Of a stretch of 12,994 nt of DNA, positions 6,113 to 12,392 are shown piece after piece (within the stretch, counting starts at the first letter, position 1; every line of letters starts with the position of its first letter). Location of the stretch: contig RFIV01000357.1 in NCBI GenBank assembly GCA_003695085.1, positions 1 to 12,994 on the forward strand, written 5' to 3'. The notes under the pieces are model-generated. The model was given only the letters and a program-made list of their open reading frames with translations, was not told the origin of the DNA and did not search any database. Position numbers and translations under genes: made by a program. This stretch comes from Gammaproteobacteria bacterium (GTDB taxonomy: Bacteria > Pseudomonadota > Gammaproteobacteria > Pseudomonadales > Oleiphilaceae).

Positions 6113-6820
6113 TCAGTCTTTCCGGCGCCATTCCTGGTTGATGTAGTATTCCAGTGGGGTGAAGCGGTTCTTGTACGCCATCTTGGGGCTGTGTTCAATC
6201 CAGTATCCGAGATAAAGGTAGGGCAGGCTGAACAGCTGGCATTGGTGAATCTGGTGGAGAATGGCCAGGGTGCCCAGGCTGTTGCGTGGGTGATCCGGAC
6301 TGAAAAAGGTATAAATGGCGGAGAGACCATCCTGCAGACGGTCGACGACGGCGACGCACACCACAGCATCGTGTTCACGGAACTCCATGAGAAAAGAGCC
6401 GGGGCGGGCATCCAGCAGGAAACTGTCGTACTGTTCCCGTGAAGGCGGGTACATGTCGCCATCCCTGTGGCGTGCTTCGATGTAACGGCAGTACAGGTCG
6501 AAGTGTTCCGGGTAGAAGTCCACCGGGCGGTTCTGGAGTGTGAGGTGAGCGTTGGCTTTGAGGACGCGCCTGTGGGTGCGCTTCCACTCGAAATCCCAGA
6601 CCGGCACCCGGACAGGGACACAGGCCTGACAATTATGACATTTGGGCCGGTAGTAGTGCTGGCCACTGCGCCTGAAACCGATTTGTGACAGGCGTGTGTA
6701 CAGTGTATCGCTGACGGGCAGGGAGGGATCCACGAACAGGGTGACCGCCTGCCGGTCGGGCAGGTAAGAGCAGTCGTGCTCAGGCGTGGCGTAAAATATC
6801 AGAGTTCTCAGGTTGGTCAT
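6113..6820 (-). CDS. bpt: Aspartate/glutamate leucyltransferase Bpt
   Basis: A 235-residue transferase that moves leucine from Leu-tRNA onto N-terminal Asp or Glu, making ClpS-recognised N-degrons. Family marks: Cys17 in HDCSYLPDR, the QIGFRRSGQHYYRPKC block with Cys61, Cys64 and Cys67 (CHNCQAC), and the C-terminal YLGYWIEHSPKMAYK. Its length fits bacterial Bpt. It is related to eukaryotic ATE1 arginyltransferase, and older annotations call it arginyl-tRNA-protein transferase. The specificity for leucine is taken from the Vibrio family member and not visible directly. The ATG at 6820 lies 41 bases inside the end of aat, so translation is likely coupled. Absent from E. coli, this gene supports a Pseudomonas/Vibrio-like lineage. 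Confidence 0.95.
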   Translation of the reverse strand: MTNLRTLIFYATPEHDCSYLPDRQAVTLFVDPSLPVSDTLYTRLSQIGFRRSGQHYYRPKCHNCQACVPVRVPVWDFEWKRTHRRVLKANAHLTLQNRPVDFYPEHFDLYCRYIEARHRDGDMYPPSREQYDSFLLDARPGSFLMEFREHDAVVCVAVVDRLQDGLSAIYTFFSPDHPRNSLGTLAILHQIHQCQLFSLPYLYLGYWIEHSPKMAYKNRFTPLEYYINQEWRRKD

Positions 6821-7535
6821 GGTGCGTCAGGATCGCCTCCAGTCCCAGTGTGGGTGTCCACGCGTGCCAGTCCGGTTCCGCGATGCTCTTTTTAAGTATA
6901 GTCAAAAAATGAGCGCGAGGTTGGGTAAACGCCCCCAGCCGCATCAGGTGTGCATTGGGAAGCTGGCAGTCAATCTGAAGAAAACTCCACTGGCTCAGCT
7001 GAAGCACCATCCAGGCAAAGACCAGCTTGGAGGCGTTGGTTTCTGACGAGAACATGGACTCACCGAAGAAGCTGCGACCGAGCGATACACCGTAAAGGCC
7101 GCCCACCAGTTGATGGCCTCGCCAGAGCTCGAACGAATGGGCGATTCCTGCCCGGTGCAGTTGAAGGTAGGCACTCTGCATCTCGGCGGTAATCCAGGTG
7201 CCATCACTGTAGTGCCGGGGGGCGGCGCAGGCCTTGACGACATCTTCGAACTGGGTGTCGATACGGATTTCCAGCGCGTCGATATGCTTGCGAAGCCACT
7301 TTTTCAGGCTGCGCGAGACGTGCAGATGCGACCGGTCGATCAGGCATCGGGGATCAGGTGACCACCAGAGAAGGGGCTGTCCGTCTTCATACCAGGGAAA
7401 GATGCCGGACCCATAGGCCAGTCTGAGTCGCTCGAGCGACAAGTCTCCGCCCGCACAGAGCAACCCGTTGGGCTCACGAAGGGCCAGCTCCGGGGGCGGA
7501 AACCAGAGGTCGTCATCCAGCCAGACGATGGACAA
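6780..7535 (-). CDS. aat: Leucyl/phenylalanyl-tRNA-protein transferase Aat
   Basis: A 251-residue enzyme that adds Leu or Phe to N-terminal Lys or Arg, creating substrates for ClpS-ClpAP. The family blocks are clear: FPPPELALREPNGLLCAGGD, YGSGIFPWYEDGQPLLWWSP, the TWIT..M..AY..LH..G.AHS.E block, LVGGLYGVSLG and FFGESMFS. The start is a TTG at 7535: no ATG or GTG exists in frame between it and the preceding stop, and the downstream residues already belong to the conserved N-terminal region. GGAGAG lies a rather long 11-13 bases upstream. It is 8 bases downstream of trxB and overlaps bpt by 41 bases. The C-terminal tail (TPTLGLEAILTHHDQPENSD) is slightly longer than in E. coli (234 residues). 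Confidence 0.95.
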   Translation of the reverse strand: MSIVWLDDDLWFPPPELALREPNGLLCAGGDLSLERLRLAYGSGIFPWYEDGQPLLWWSPDPRCLIDRSHLHVSRSLKKWLRKHIDALEIRIDTQFEDVVKACAAPRHYSDGTWITAEMQSAYLQLHRAGIAHSFELWRGHQLVGGLYGVSLGRSFFGESMFSSETNASKLVFAWMVLQLSQWSFLQIDCQLPNAHLMRLGAFTQPRAHFLTILKKSIAEPDWHAWTPTLGLEAILTHHDQPENSDILRHA

Positions 7536-7543
7536 GGCGGTAT

Positions 7544-8494
7544 TTACTCTCCGTCAAGGAAACGTTCGGCATCCAGGGCCGCCATGCAGCCGGCACCGGC
7601 CGAGGTGATGGCCTGGCGATAGACGTGATCGGCCACGTCTCCTGCGGCGAAGACCCCCGGCACGCTGGTGGCGGTGGCGTTGCCTTCGGTGCCGCTCTTG
7701 ACCTTGATATAGCCGTTTTCCATGTCAAGCTGGCCTTCAAACATCTCCGTGTTGGGCTTGTGGCCGATGGCGATGAAGACGCCCAGTACGTCGATTTCCT
7801 TCGTTTCGCCGGTTTGAGCATGCTTGAGTCTCAGACCGGTGACACCCGCATCGTCGCCGAGTACTTCGTCCAGCACGTGATTCCATTCGATGGTGATCTT
7901 GCCTTCGGCCTCGCGCTCGAACAGCTTCTTCTGGAGAATCTTCTCGGCACGCAGCGCATCGCGACGGTGTACCAGTGTCACATGTTCGGCAATGTTGGCC
8001 AGGTACAACGCCTCTTCCACAGCCGTGTTGCCGCCGCCGATCACTGCCACTTTCTTGCCGCGGTAGAAGAAACCGTCACAGGTGGCACAGGCACTGACAC
8101 CACGGCCCTTGTAGGCTTCCTCTGACGGCAGGCCGAGATACTGGGCGGATGCGCCGGTTGCAATGATCAGGGCGTCACAAGTGTAGGTGCCCTGGTCGCC
8201 GGTCAGGGTGAAGGGACGGTTTTTCAGGTCGACCGTGTGGATATGGTCAAAAATGATATGGGTTTCAAAGCGTTCCGCGTGCTTTTGCATGCGCTGCATG
8301 AGCTCCGGACCCTGTACGCCTTCCCAGTCTCCGGGCCAGTTGTCCACGTCTGTTGTGGTGGTCAGCTGGCCACCCATTTCCATGCCCGTGATCAGCGTGG
8401 GTTCCAGGTTGGCACGGGCAGCGTAGACGGCTGCGGTATATCCGGCGGGGCCGGAGCCGAGAATGATCAGTTTGCTGTGCTTGCTTTCAGACAT
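7544..8494 (-). CDS. trxB: Thioredoxin reductase (NADPH)
   Basis: A cytoplasmic homodimeric flavoprotein that reduces thioredoxin with NADPH. It has 316 residues, as usual. The FAD-binding GSGPAG is at 13-18, the redox-active CATC at Cys136-Cys139 (followed by DG), the NADPH-binding GGGNTA at 153-158 with HRRD at 176-179, and the second FAD motif GVFAAGD near 280-286. The ATG at 8494 is expected from the N-terminus, but the best ribosome site (AGGAG) is about 15 bases away and better placed for a short out-of-frame ORF beginning at 8505. It heads the trxB-aat-bpt-infA group, which is conserved in Pseudomonas. No thioredoxin gene is nearby. Confidence 0.97.
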   Translation of the reverse strand: MSESKHSKLIILGSGPAGYTAAVYAARANLEPTLITGMEMGGQLTTTTDVDNWPGDWEGVQGPELMQRMQKHAERFETHIIFDHIHTVDLKNRPFTLTGDQGTYTCDALIIATGASAQYLGLPSEEAYKGRGVSACATCDGFFYRGKKVAVIGGGNTAVEEALYLANIAEHVTLVHRRDALRAEKILQKKLFEREAEGKITIEWNHVLDEVLGDDAGVTGLRLKHAQTGETKEIDVLGVFIAIGHKPNTEMFEGQLDMENGYIKVKSGTEGNATATSVPGVFAAGDVADHVYRQAITSAGAGCMAALDAERFLDGE

Positions 8495-8505
8495 GATGAT
8501 TCCAT
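8467..8505 (-). other. Possible 12-codon upstream ORF overlapping the trxB start
   Basis: On the minus strand AGGAGTTC is followed directly by an ATG at 8505 that opens the short frame MESSCLKASTAN and stops at 8467, inside the trxB N-terminus and out of frame with it. The trxB ATG lies 11 bases downstream with a poorly spaced site. It could tune trxB translation by coupling, or be chance. Confidence 0.25.
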
Positions 8506-8576
8506 GAACTCCTGATTCGATGATGCGTAACTTACCACAACCTGCCCGTCAGCAGGCATTGAATGCGCCAATCATA

Positions 8577-8597
8577 CACATAGCACGCAGCTATGTG
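8577..8597 (-). terminator. Hairpin after the moxR gene
   Basis: A perfect 8-base stem, CACATAGC (8577-8584) with GCTATGTG (8590-8597) around ACGCA, begins four bases past the moxR stop. No T-run follows on the minus strand. A second small hairpin (CCTGC/GCAGG, 8541-8556) follows. It may be a processing or stability stem between moxR and trxB, or a weak terminator. Confidence 0.4.
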
Positions 8598-8600
8598 CGA

Positions 8601-9509
8601 TTACAGCACGTTAACTGCGTTGAGCACGCGCTGCGACAGGGGGGCGCTGCCGAGCGGGGCATGCCCGCCCAGGCGGTGTTCGGCGACTGCCGGGAATACA
8701 GCCTGGACATCCTCCGGCAGCACGTGGGTGCGATCGTGGAGGAAAGCCCACCCCTTGGCTGCGTGAACGAGGGCCTGCCCGGCACGGGGTGACAGCCCGT
8801 TGGGAATGTCGTCATCCGTGCGTGTGTAATGAAGCAGGCGCAGGACATAGTCAACCAGTGGTTGCGTCACCGTTACACGGGTGATCTGATGCTGCAGCGT
8901 CACGATGTGCTCAGGTTTCAGGACCGGTTTCAGACGGCTGATGGCCTCGCGACGGCTCTTGCCCATCAGTAGCGCACGCTCGGCATCCTCCGGCGGGTAG
9001 CCCAGATGGATGCGCATGAAGAAGCGGTCGAGCTGTGACTCCGGCAGTGCGTGCGTGCCAGCCTGATCTTGCGGGTTCTGTGTTGCAATGACGAAAAAGG
9101 GTTCTTCCAGCGCGTGCGTGGTCCCCTCAATCGTGACCTGCCGTTCTTCCATGGCTTCAAGCAGGGCGCTCTGGGATTTCGGGCTGGCCCGGTTGATCTC
9201 GTCTGCCAGCACCAGGTTGGCGAATATCGGGCCCGGGTGGAAGGTGAAGGCTTGCCGTTCCCGGTCGTAGATATTGACGCCCAGAATATCCGAGGGCAGC
9301 AGATCATTGGTAAACTGCACGCGGTTGTAGCTCAGTCCCAGCACCTGGGCCAGCGCGTGGGACAGGGTGGTCTTGCCCATCCCTGGCAGATCTTCAATCA
9401 GCAGATGTCCCCGGCAGAACAGACAGGTCAGTGCCAGGCTGATCTGCTCGGACTTGCCCAGCACAATGGTATTGAGCTGCTTGAGCAGTGCATTGAGGGC
9501 CTTGTTCAT
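8601..9509 (-). CDS. MoxR-family AAA+ ATPase
   Basis: A 302-residue MoxR-type AAA+ ATPase, a family thought to act as chaperones that help assemble or activate partner proteins, often with VWA or DUF58 domains. Walker A is DLPGMGKTT (40-48), Walker B LVLADE (99-104) followed by INRASPKSQSALLEAMEE, and sensor 1 lies near IATQNPQDQAGTHALPESQLDRF, which is highly typical. The C-terminal part with LSPRAG (sensor 2) and the lid domain is complete. The ATG at 9509 overlaps the aguB stop by four bases (ATGA), implying coupled translation. The DUF58 and transglutaminase genes that normally follow are absent; trxB comes 106 bases later. Its client is unknown. The family call is firm and the role open. 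Confidence 0.93.
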   Translation of the reverse strand: MNKALNALLKQLNTIVLGKSEQISLALTCLFCRGHLLIEDLPGMGKTTLSHALAQVLGLSYNRVQFTNDLLPSDILGVNIYDRERQAFTFHPGPIFANLVLADEINRASPKSQSALLEAMEERQVTIEGTTHALEEPFFVIATQNPQDQAGTHALPESQLDRFFMRIHLGYPPEDAERALLMGKSRREAISRLKPVLKPEHIVTLQHQITRVTVTQPLVDYVLRLLHYTRTDDDIPNGLSPRAGQALVHAAKGWAFLHDRTHVLPEDVQAVFPAVAEHRLGGHAPLGSAPLSQRVLNAVNVL

Positions 9510-10411
9510 TCGGCGTCACCGAGCCACCGGCGTGCAATCGGGGGGTAGGCGTCAACACGCCGGTCACGCAGGAACGGCCAGATGCGTCGCACATCTTCCG
9601 AATGGCTGATGTCCAGTGTATGCAAGAGGACAGTGTCACTTTCATCATCCGCCATCGCCAGAATCTCGCCTTGCGGGCCGGTGATGAAGGAGTGCCCCCA
9701 GAACCGGATGCCTTCGGAGCTGCCGCCCGGATCGGCCTCGTGCCCCACGCGATTCACGGCAATGACCGGCAAGCCGTTGGCTACGGCATGTCCGCGCTGA
9801 ATGGTTTCCCAGGCACCTTGCTGGCGGCTTTGTTCAGCCTCGTCATCACGCGGATCCCAGCCAATGGCGGTCGGGTAGATGAGCAGATCCGCCCCCTTGA
9901 GTGCCATGAGGCGGGCGGCTTCGGGGTACCATTGATCCCAGCAGACCAGTACGCCCAGAACACCGACAGAGGTTTTGATGGGCGTAAAGCCCGGTGATTC
10001 CGCATCGCCGGGGGTGAAGTAGAACTTCTCGTAAAAACCGGGGTCGTCCGGGATATGCATCTTGCGGTAGAAGCCGGCCAGCGAACCATCTTTTTCCAGT
10101 ACCACCGCCGTATTGTGATACAGGCCGGCCGCCCGGCGTTCAAAGATGGAGCCGACGATCACGACTCCAAGCTCGCGCGCGAGGCGGGCCAGGCGCTGCG
10201 TGGTCGGGCCGTCCAGCGGCTCGGCCAGGTCAAAGCATGCCGTGTCTTCGGTCTGGCAGAAGTAGTGCGTGGCGTGCAGCTCCTGGAGGCAGACCAGCTG
10301 TGCGCCTTCCTGTGCGGCGGCACGTATGTGCTGCTCGGTCAGGTCGAGGCTTCTTTGCTTGTCTTCGTGGGCGTGTTGCTGGATCGCTGCAACGCTGAGA
10401 CTTCGGGTCAT
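9506..10411 (-). CDS. aguB: N-carbamoylputrescine amidase AguB
   Basis: A nitrilase-superfamily amidase that hydrolyses N-carbamoylputrescine to putrescine, CO2 and ammonia, the second step of agmatine breakdown. It has 301 residues. The nitrilase catalytic triad is visible: Glu44 (LQELHATHYFCQ), Lys117 (YRKMHIPDDPGF) and Cys157 (VLVCWDQWYPEAAR). The FFTPGD-like FYFTPGD, IYPTAIGWDP and VNRVGHE blocks are those of AguB and of plant carbamoylputrescine amidase. The ATG at 10411 overlaps the aguA stop by four bases and has AAGGAG about ten bases upstream. Its stop overlaps the moxR start. The neighbouring agmatine deiminase makes the substrate assignment strong. Confidence 0.95.
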   Translation of the reverse strand: MTRSLSVAAIQQHAHEDKQRSLDLTEQHIRAAAQEGAQLVCLQELHATHYFCQTEDTACFDLAEPLDGPTTQRLARLARELGVVIVGSIFERRAAGLYHNTAVVLEKDGSLAGFYRKMHIPDDPGFYEKFYFTPGDAESPGFTPIKTSVGVLGVLVCWDQWYPEAARLMALKGADLLIYPTAIGWDPRDDEAEQSRQQGAWETIQRGHAVANGLPVIAVNRVGHEADPGGSSEGIRFWGHSFITGPQGEILAMADDESDTVLLHTLDISHSEDVRRIWPFLRDRRVDAYPPIARRWLGDAE

Positions 10412-11445
10412 TGAGGGAGTACTCCTTCGGGGATCTGCATCGTGACACAGTGCAGGCTGCCGTGCTGCTCGATGAGCGTGCGGCAGTTGATGGCTTCAAT
10501 GGCTCTGTCCGGAAACAGTTCACGGAAAATGGTCAGCGCCGCTTCATCCTGAGGCACCCCATAGGTGGGGACCAGCACGGCTTCGTTGATAACCAGGAAG
10601 TTGGCGTAGGTGGCGGGCAGTCGCTCTCCGTCTTCACTGTAGCAGGCATCGGGCCAGGGCAGTGGCACAAGATTGTACGGGGTGCCGTCGACGGTGCAAA
10701 AGGTTTCGAGCTGGGCCTTCATGGCAGCCAGTGCTTCAAAATGTTCATCTTCCGGGTCGTCGCAGGCGACGTAGGCAATGGTGTCGGGTGAACAGAAGCG
10801 GGCCAGGGTGTCGATGTGACTGTCGGTGTCATCGCCGGCCAGGTAGCCATGGTCCAGCCAGAGCACACGTTGGGCGCCCAGCTTGTCCGCGAGAACGGAT
10901 TCGATGCCGCGCTTGTCCAGACCGGGATTGCGAGTGGGTGCCAGCAGACACTCGGACGTAACCAGCAAGGTACCCTGGCCGTCCGACTCGATCCCACCGC
11001 CTTCGAGCACAAAATCCACGGTGTCCAGAGGGGTTCCGTCAAAGGCACCCTGCTGGTGCAGCGTGCGTGTGATGGCGTTGTCCAGTGTTGACTCGAACTT
11101 GCCGCCCCAGGCGTTGAAGGTAAAGTCGCGCAGGATTGGTTGACCACCGGCGTAAACGGTAACCGGGCCATGATCGCGCGCCCAGGTGTCATTGCTGGCG
11201 GCGCTGAAGACAAAGACAGGATGAGGCACGCTGTGCGCCAGGGTTTCAATGCTGGCGACGTCCACCGCCGGGTCACACGCGACAATGACCGGCTGGTGAC
11301 GGCCAATGTGCAGCAGAATCTGACGAAAGTTGTTCTCTGCCGCTTCCAGCATGTCGGCCCAGTCCGTGTTGCGGTGGGGCCAGGTGAGCATGACGGCATC
11401 TTGCCGGTGCCATTCGGCCGGCAGAATCACGTTGGCTTGGGTCAT
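10408..11445 (-). CDS. aguA: Agmatine deiminase AguA
   Basis: A cytosolic enzyme of the guanidino-group-modifying superfamily that converts agmatine to N-carbamoylputrescine and ammonia. It has 345 residues. Catalytic features: WARDHGPV with Asp91, EGGGIESDG (148-156), the GDDTDSHID block with His210, and the nucleophile Cys333 in GSLHCVTMQIP near the C-terminus. The start PAEWHRQDAVMLTWPHRNTDW is the standard N-terminal signature. The ATG at 11445 has a weak GGAA site and lies four bases after the upstream small gene, so re-initiation is likely. It forms a two-step agmatine-to-putrescine pathway with aguB. No aguR regulator or transporter is in the window. Similar peptidylarginine deiminases are less likely given the AguB partner. 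Confidence 0.95.
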   Translation of the reverse strand: MTQANVILPAEWHRQDAVMLTWPHRNTDWADMLEAAENNFRQILLHIGRHQPVIVACDPAVDVASIETLAHSVPHPVFVFSAASNDTWARDHGPVTVYAGGQPILRDFTFNAWGGKFESTLDNAITRTLHQQGAFDGTPLDTVDFVLEGGGIESDGQGTLLVTSECLLAPTRNPGLDKRGIESVLADKLGAQRVLWLDHGYLAGDDTDSHIDTLARFCSPDTIAYVACDDPEDEHFEALAAMKAQLETFCTVDGTPYNLVPLPWPDACYSEDGERLPATYANFLVINEAVLVPTYGVPQDEAALTIFRELFPDRAIEAINCRTLIEQHGSLHCVTMQIPEGVLPQ

Positions 11446-11449
11446 TCTG

Positions 11450-11728
11450 TTATTTCCGCTTGAGCACGCTGTGAATCACGTATTTCCCCTCGAACACGAC
11501 CACAAAGGCCGGATAGTCCCAGCGTTCGATGGGCGGCGTGCCGACCGGGCCACGTACACTCTGAGGCTGGCCGTACTTTTCGATGACCTGCTGCATGCTC
11601 ATGCCTGCAGCGGGGCGGTCGGTATTGGCATGGGCCTGCCCCTGCTGGCCGACCGGGACGCGTATTTCTTCGGCGTGTACCGGTGCCAGTGACGCGGCAA
11701 GGCAGAGGGTAAATATCAGTCGTTTCAT
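11450..11728 (-). CDS. Small exported BamE/SmpA-like hypothetical protein
   Basis: A 92-residue protein that I cannot name. Residues 1-19 look like a Sec signal peptide (MKRLIFTLCLAASLAPVHA) with a likely type I cut after VHA; Cys9 is not in a proper lipobox. The mature part has a polar stretch, then GMSMQQVIEKYGQP (42-55), which resembles the SmpA/OmlA (BamE-like) motif in which a 'GM..eqV...lG.P' helix precedes a small beta sheet (here RWDYPAFVVVFEGKYVIHSV). It ends KRK. AAGGA precedes the ATG at 11728. It lies 24 bases after the PilZ gene and four before aguA, probably in the same transcript. A periplasmic role is inferred. Confidence 0.75.
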   Translation of the reverse strand: MKRLIFTLCLAASLAPVHAEEIRVPVGQQGQAHANTDRPAAGMSMQQVIEKYGQPQSVRGPVGTPPIERWDYPAFVVVFEGKYVIHSVLKRK

Positions 11729-11752
11729 GAGTGTTTCCTTGGCTGTGGTCTT

Positions 11753-12343
11753 TCAGTCCGAATCGCTGCGTGCCTGCTGTTGATGCTGCAGGACAATACG
11801 GGCGAGCAACTGACGGTCCGTTTCGGACAGGTTTTCAAAACGCGCATGCAAGCGCCATGCATTGCCTTCTGGCTCGCATGCCTGAATCTTGGCAGAAAGA
11901 TGAAAGCCGATGAACTCCGGCAGCAGCACCATGTCCAGCGTCACAATATCGCCGTCAGCCAGTGCACGGTCTGACAGCCAGGATACGCCGCCTTCACTCA
12001 GGCTCACAGGCTGGGCGGGCTGGCGCGTCAGGTCATGCTCGGTCATGGCCAGCGTCCGGCTCATCAGCTCGATTTTACGGTTGAGTACCTTGAGTGCAGC
12101 CAGCACGGTCTTGTTGTCGCGATCATAGAGCAAGCCGGACAGGTGCGAAAACTCGGTGTCCAGCTGCGCGAGATTGCGGCGCATGAGCGACCAGGCATGA
12201 CTGACGGGGGACCCGTCGTCCGGGCCGTCGGGCGTGACACGTATCACCGCGTCGGTCCGGATGCGGTAAAACTGGCGGCGTTCATTTGCTGGGCTGTTCA
12301 CAAAGGTGGCTTCCCGGTGCTTTGTTCGGAGGTCTGAATCCAT
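11753..12343 (-). CDS. PilZ-domain protein
   Basis: A 196-residue cytoplasmic protein. RRQFYR at 22-27 fits the RxxxR cyclic-di-GMP-binding motif at the start of PilZ domains. The second motif, D/NxSxxG, appears as SLSEGG (114-119) with Ser in place of the acidic or amide residue. Between them is an unusual insert of about 60 residues (45-105), mostly predicted helical (SHAWSLMRRNLAQLDTEF and on). Beta-strand-like stretches follow, and a glutamine-rich helix ends the protein. The ATG at 12343 overlaps a TATAAT; the GTG at 12301, with GGGAAG eight bases upstream, would give 182 residues and keep the domain. It is divergent from lolC. A link between cyclic-di-GMP and the downstream genes is speculative. 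Confidence 0.82.
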   Translation of the reverse strand: MDSDLRTKHREATFVNSPANERRQFYRIRTDAVIRVTPDGPDDGSPVSHAWSLMRRNLAQLDTEFSHLSGLLYDRDNKTVLAALKVLNRKIELMSRTLAMTEHDLTRQPAQPVSLSEGGVSWLSDRALADGDIVTLDMVLLPEFIGFHLSAKIQACEPEGNAWRLHARFENLSETDRQLLARIVLQHQQQARSDSD

Positions 12344-12349
12344 TATAGT
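12322..12349 (+). promoter_or_regulatory. Candidate lolC promoter
   Basis: TTGTTC (12322-12327), a 16-base spacer and TATAGT (12344-12349, 5 of 6) point toward lolC, whose ATG lies 44 bases beyond. The -35 is weak (3 of 6). It overlaps the first codons of the PilZ gene and shares bases with a minus-strand TATAAT (12347-12342). Confidence 0.42.
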
Positions 12350-12392
12350 GAGCGCTTCGCCAACCGACTACACGGATTGAACCCAAAGGATC

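Noticed and set aside
10416..10425. Perfect palindrome GGAGTACTCC at the aguA/aguB junction
   Set aside because: It lies within aguA coding sequence and the aguB ribosome site; with no loop it cannot fold well and is probably incidental.
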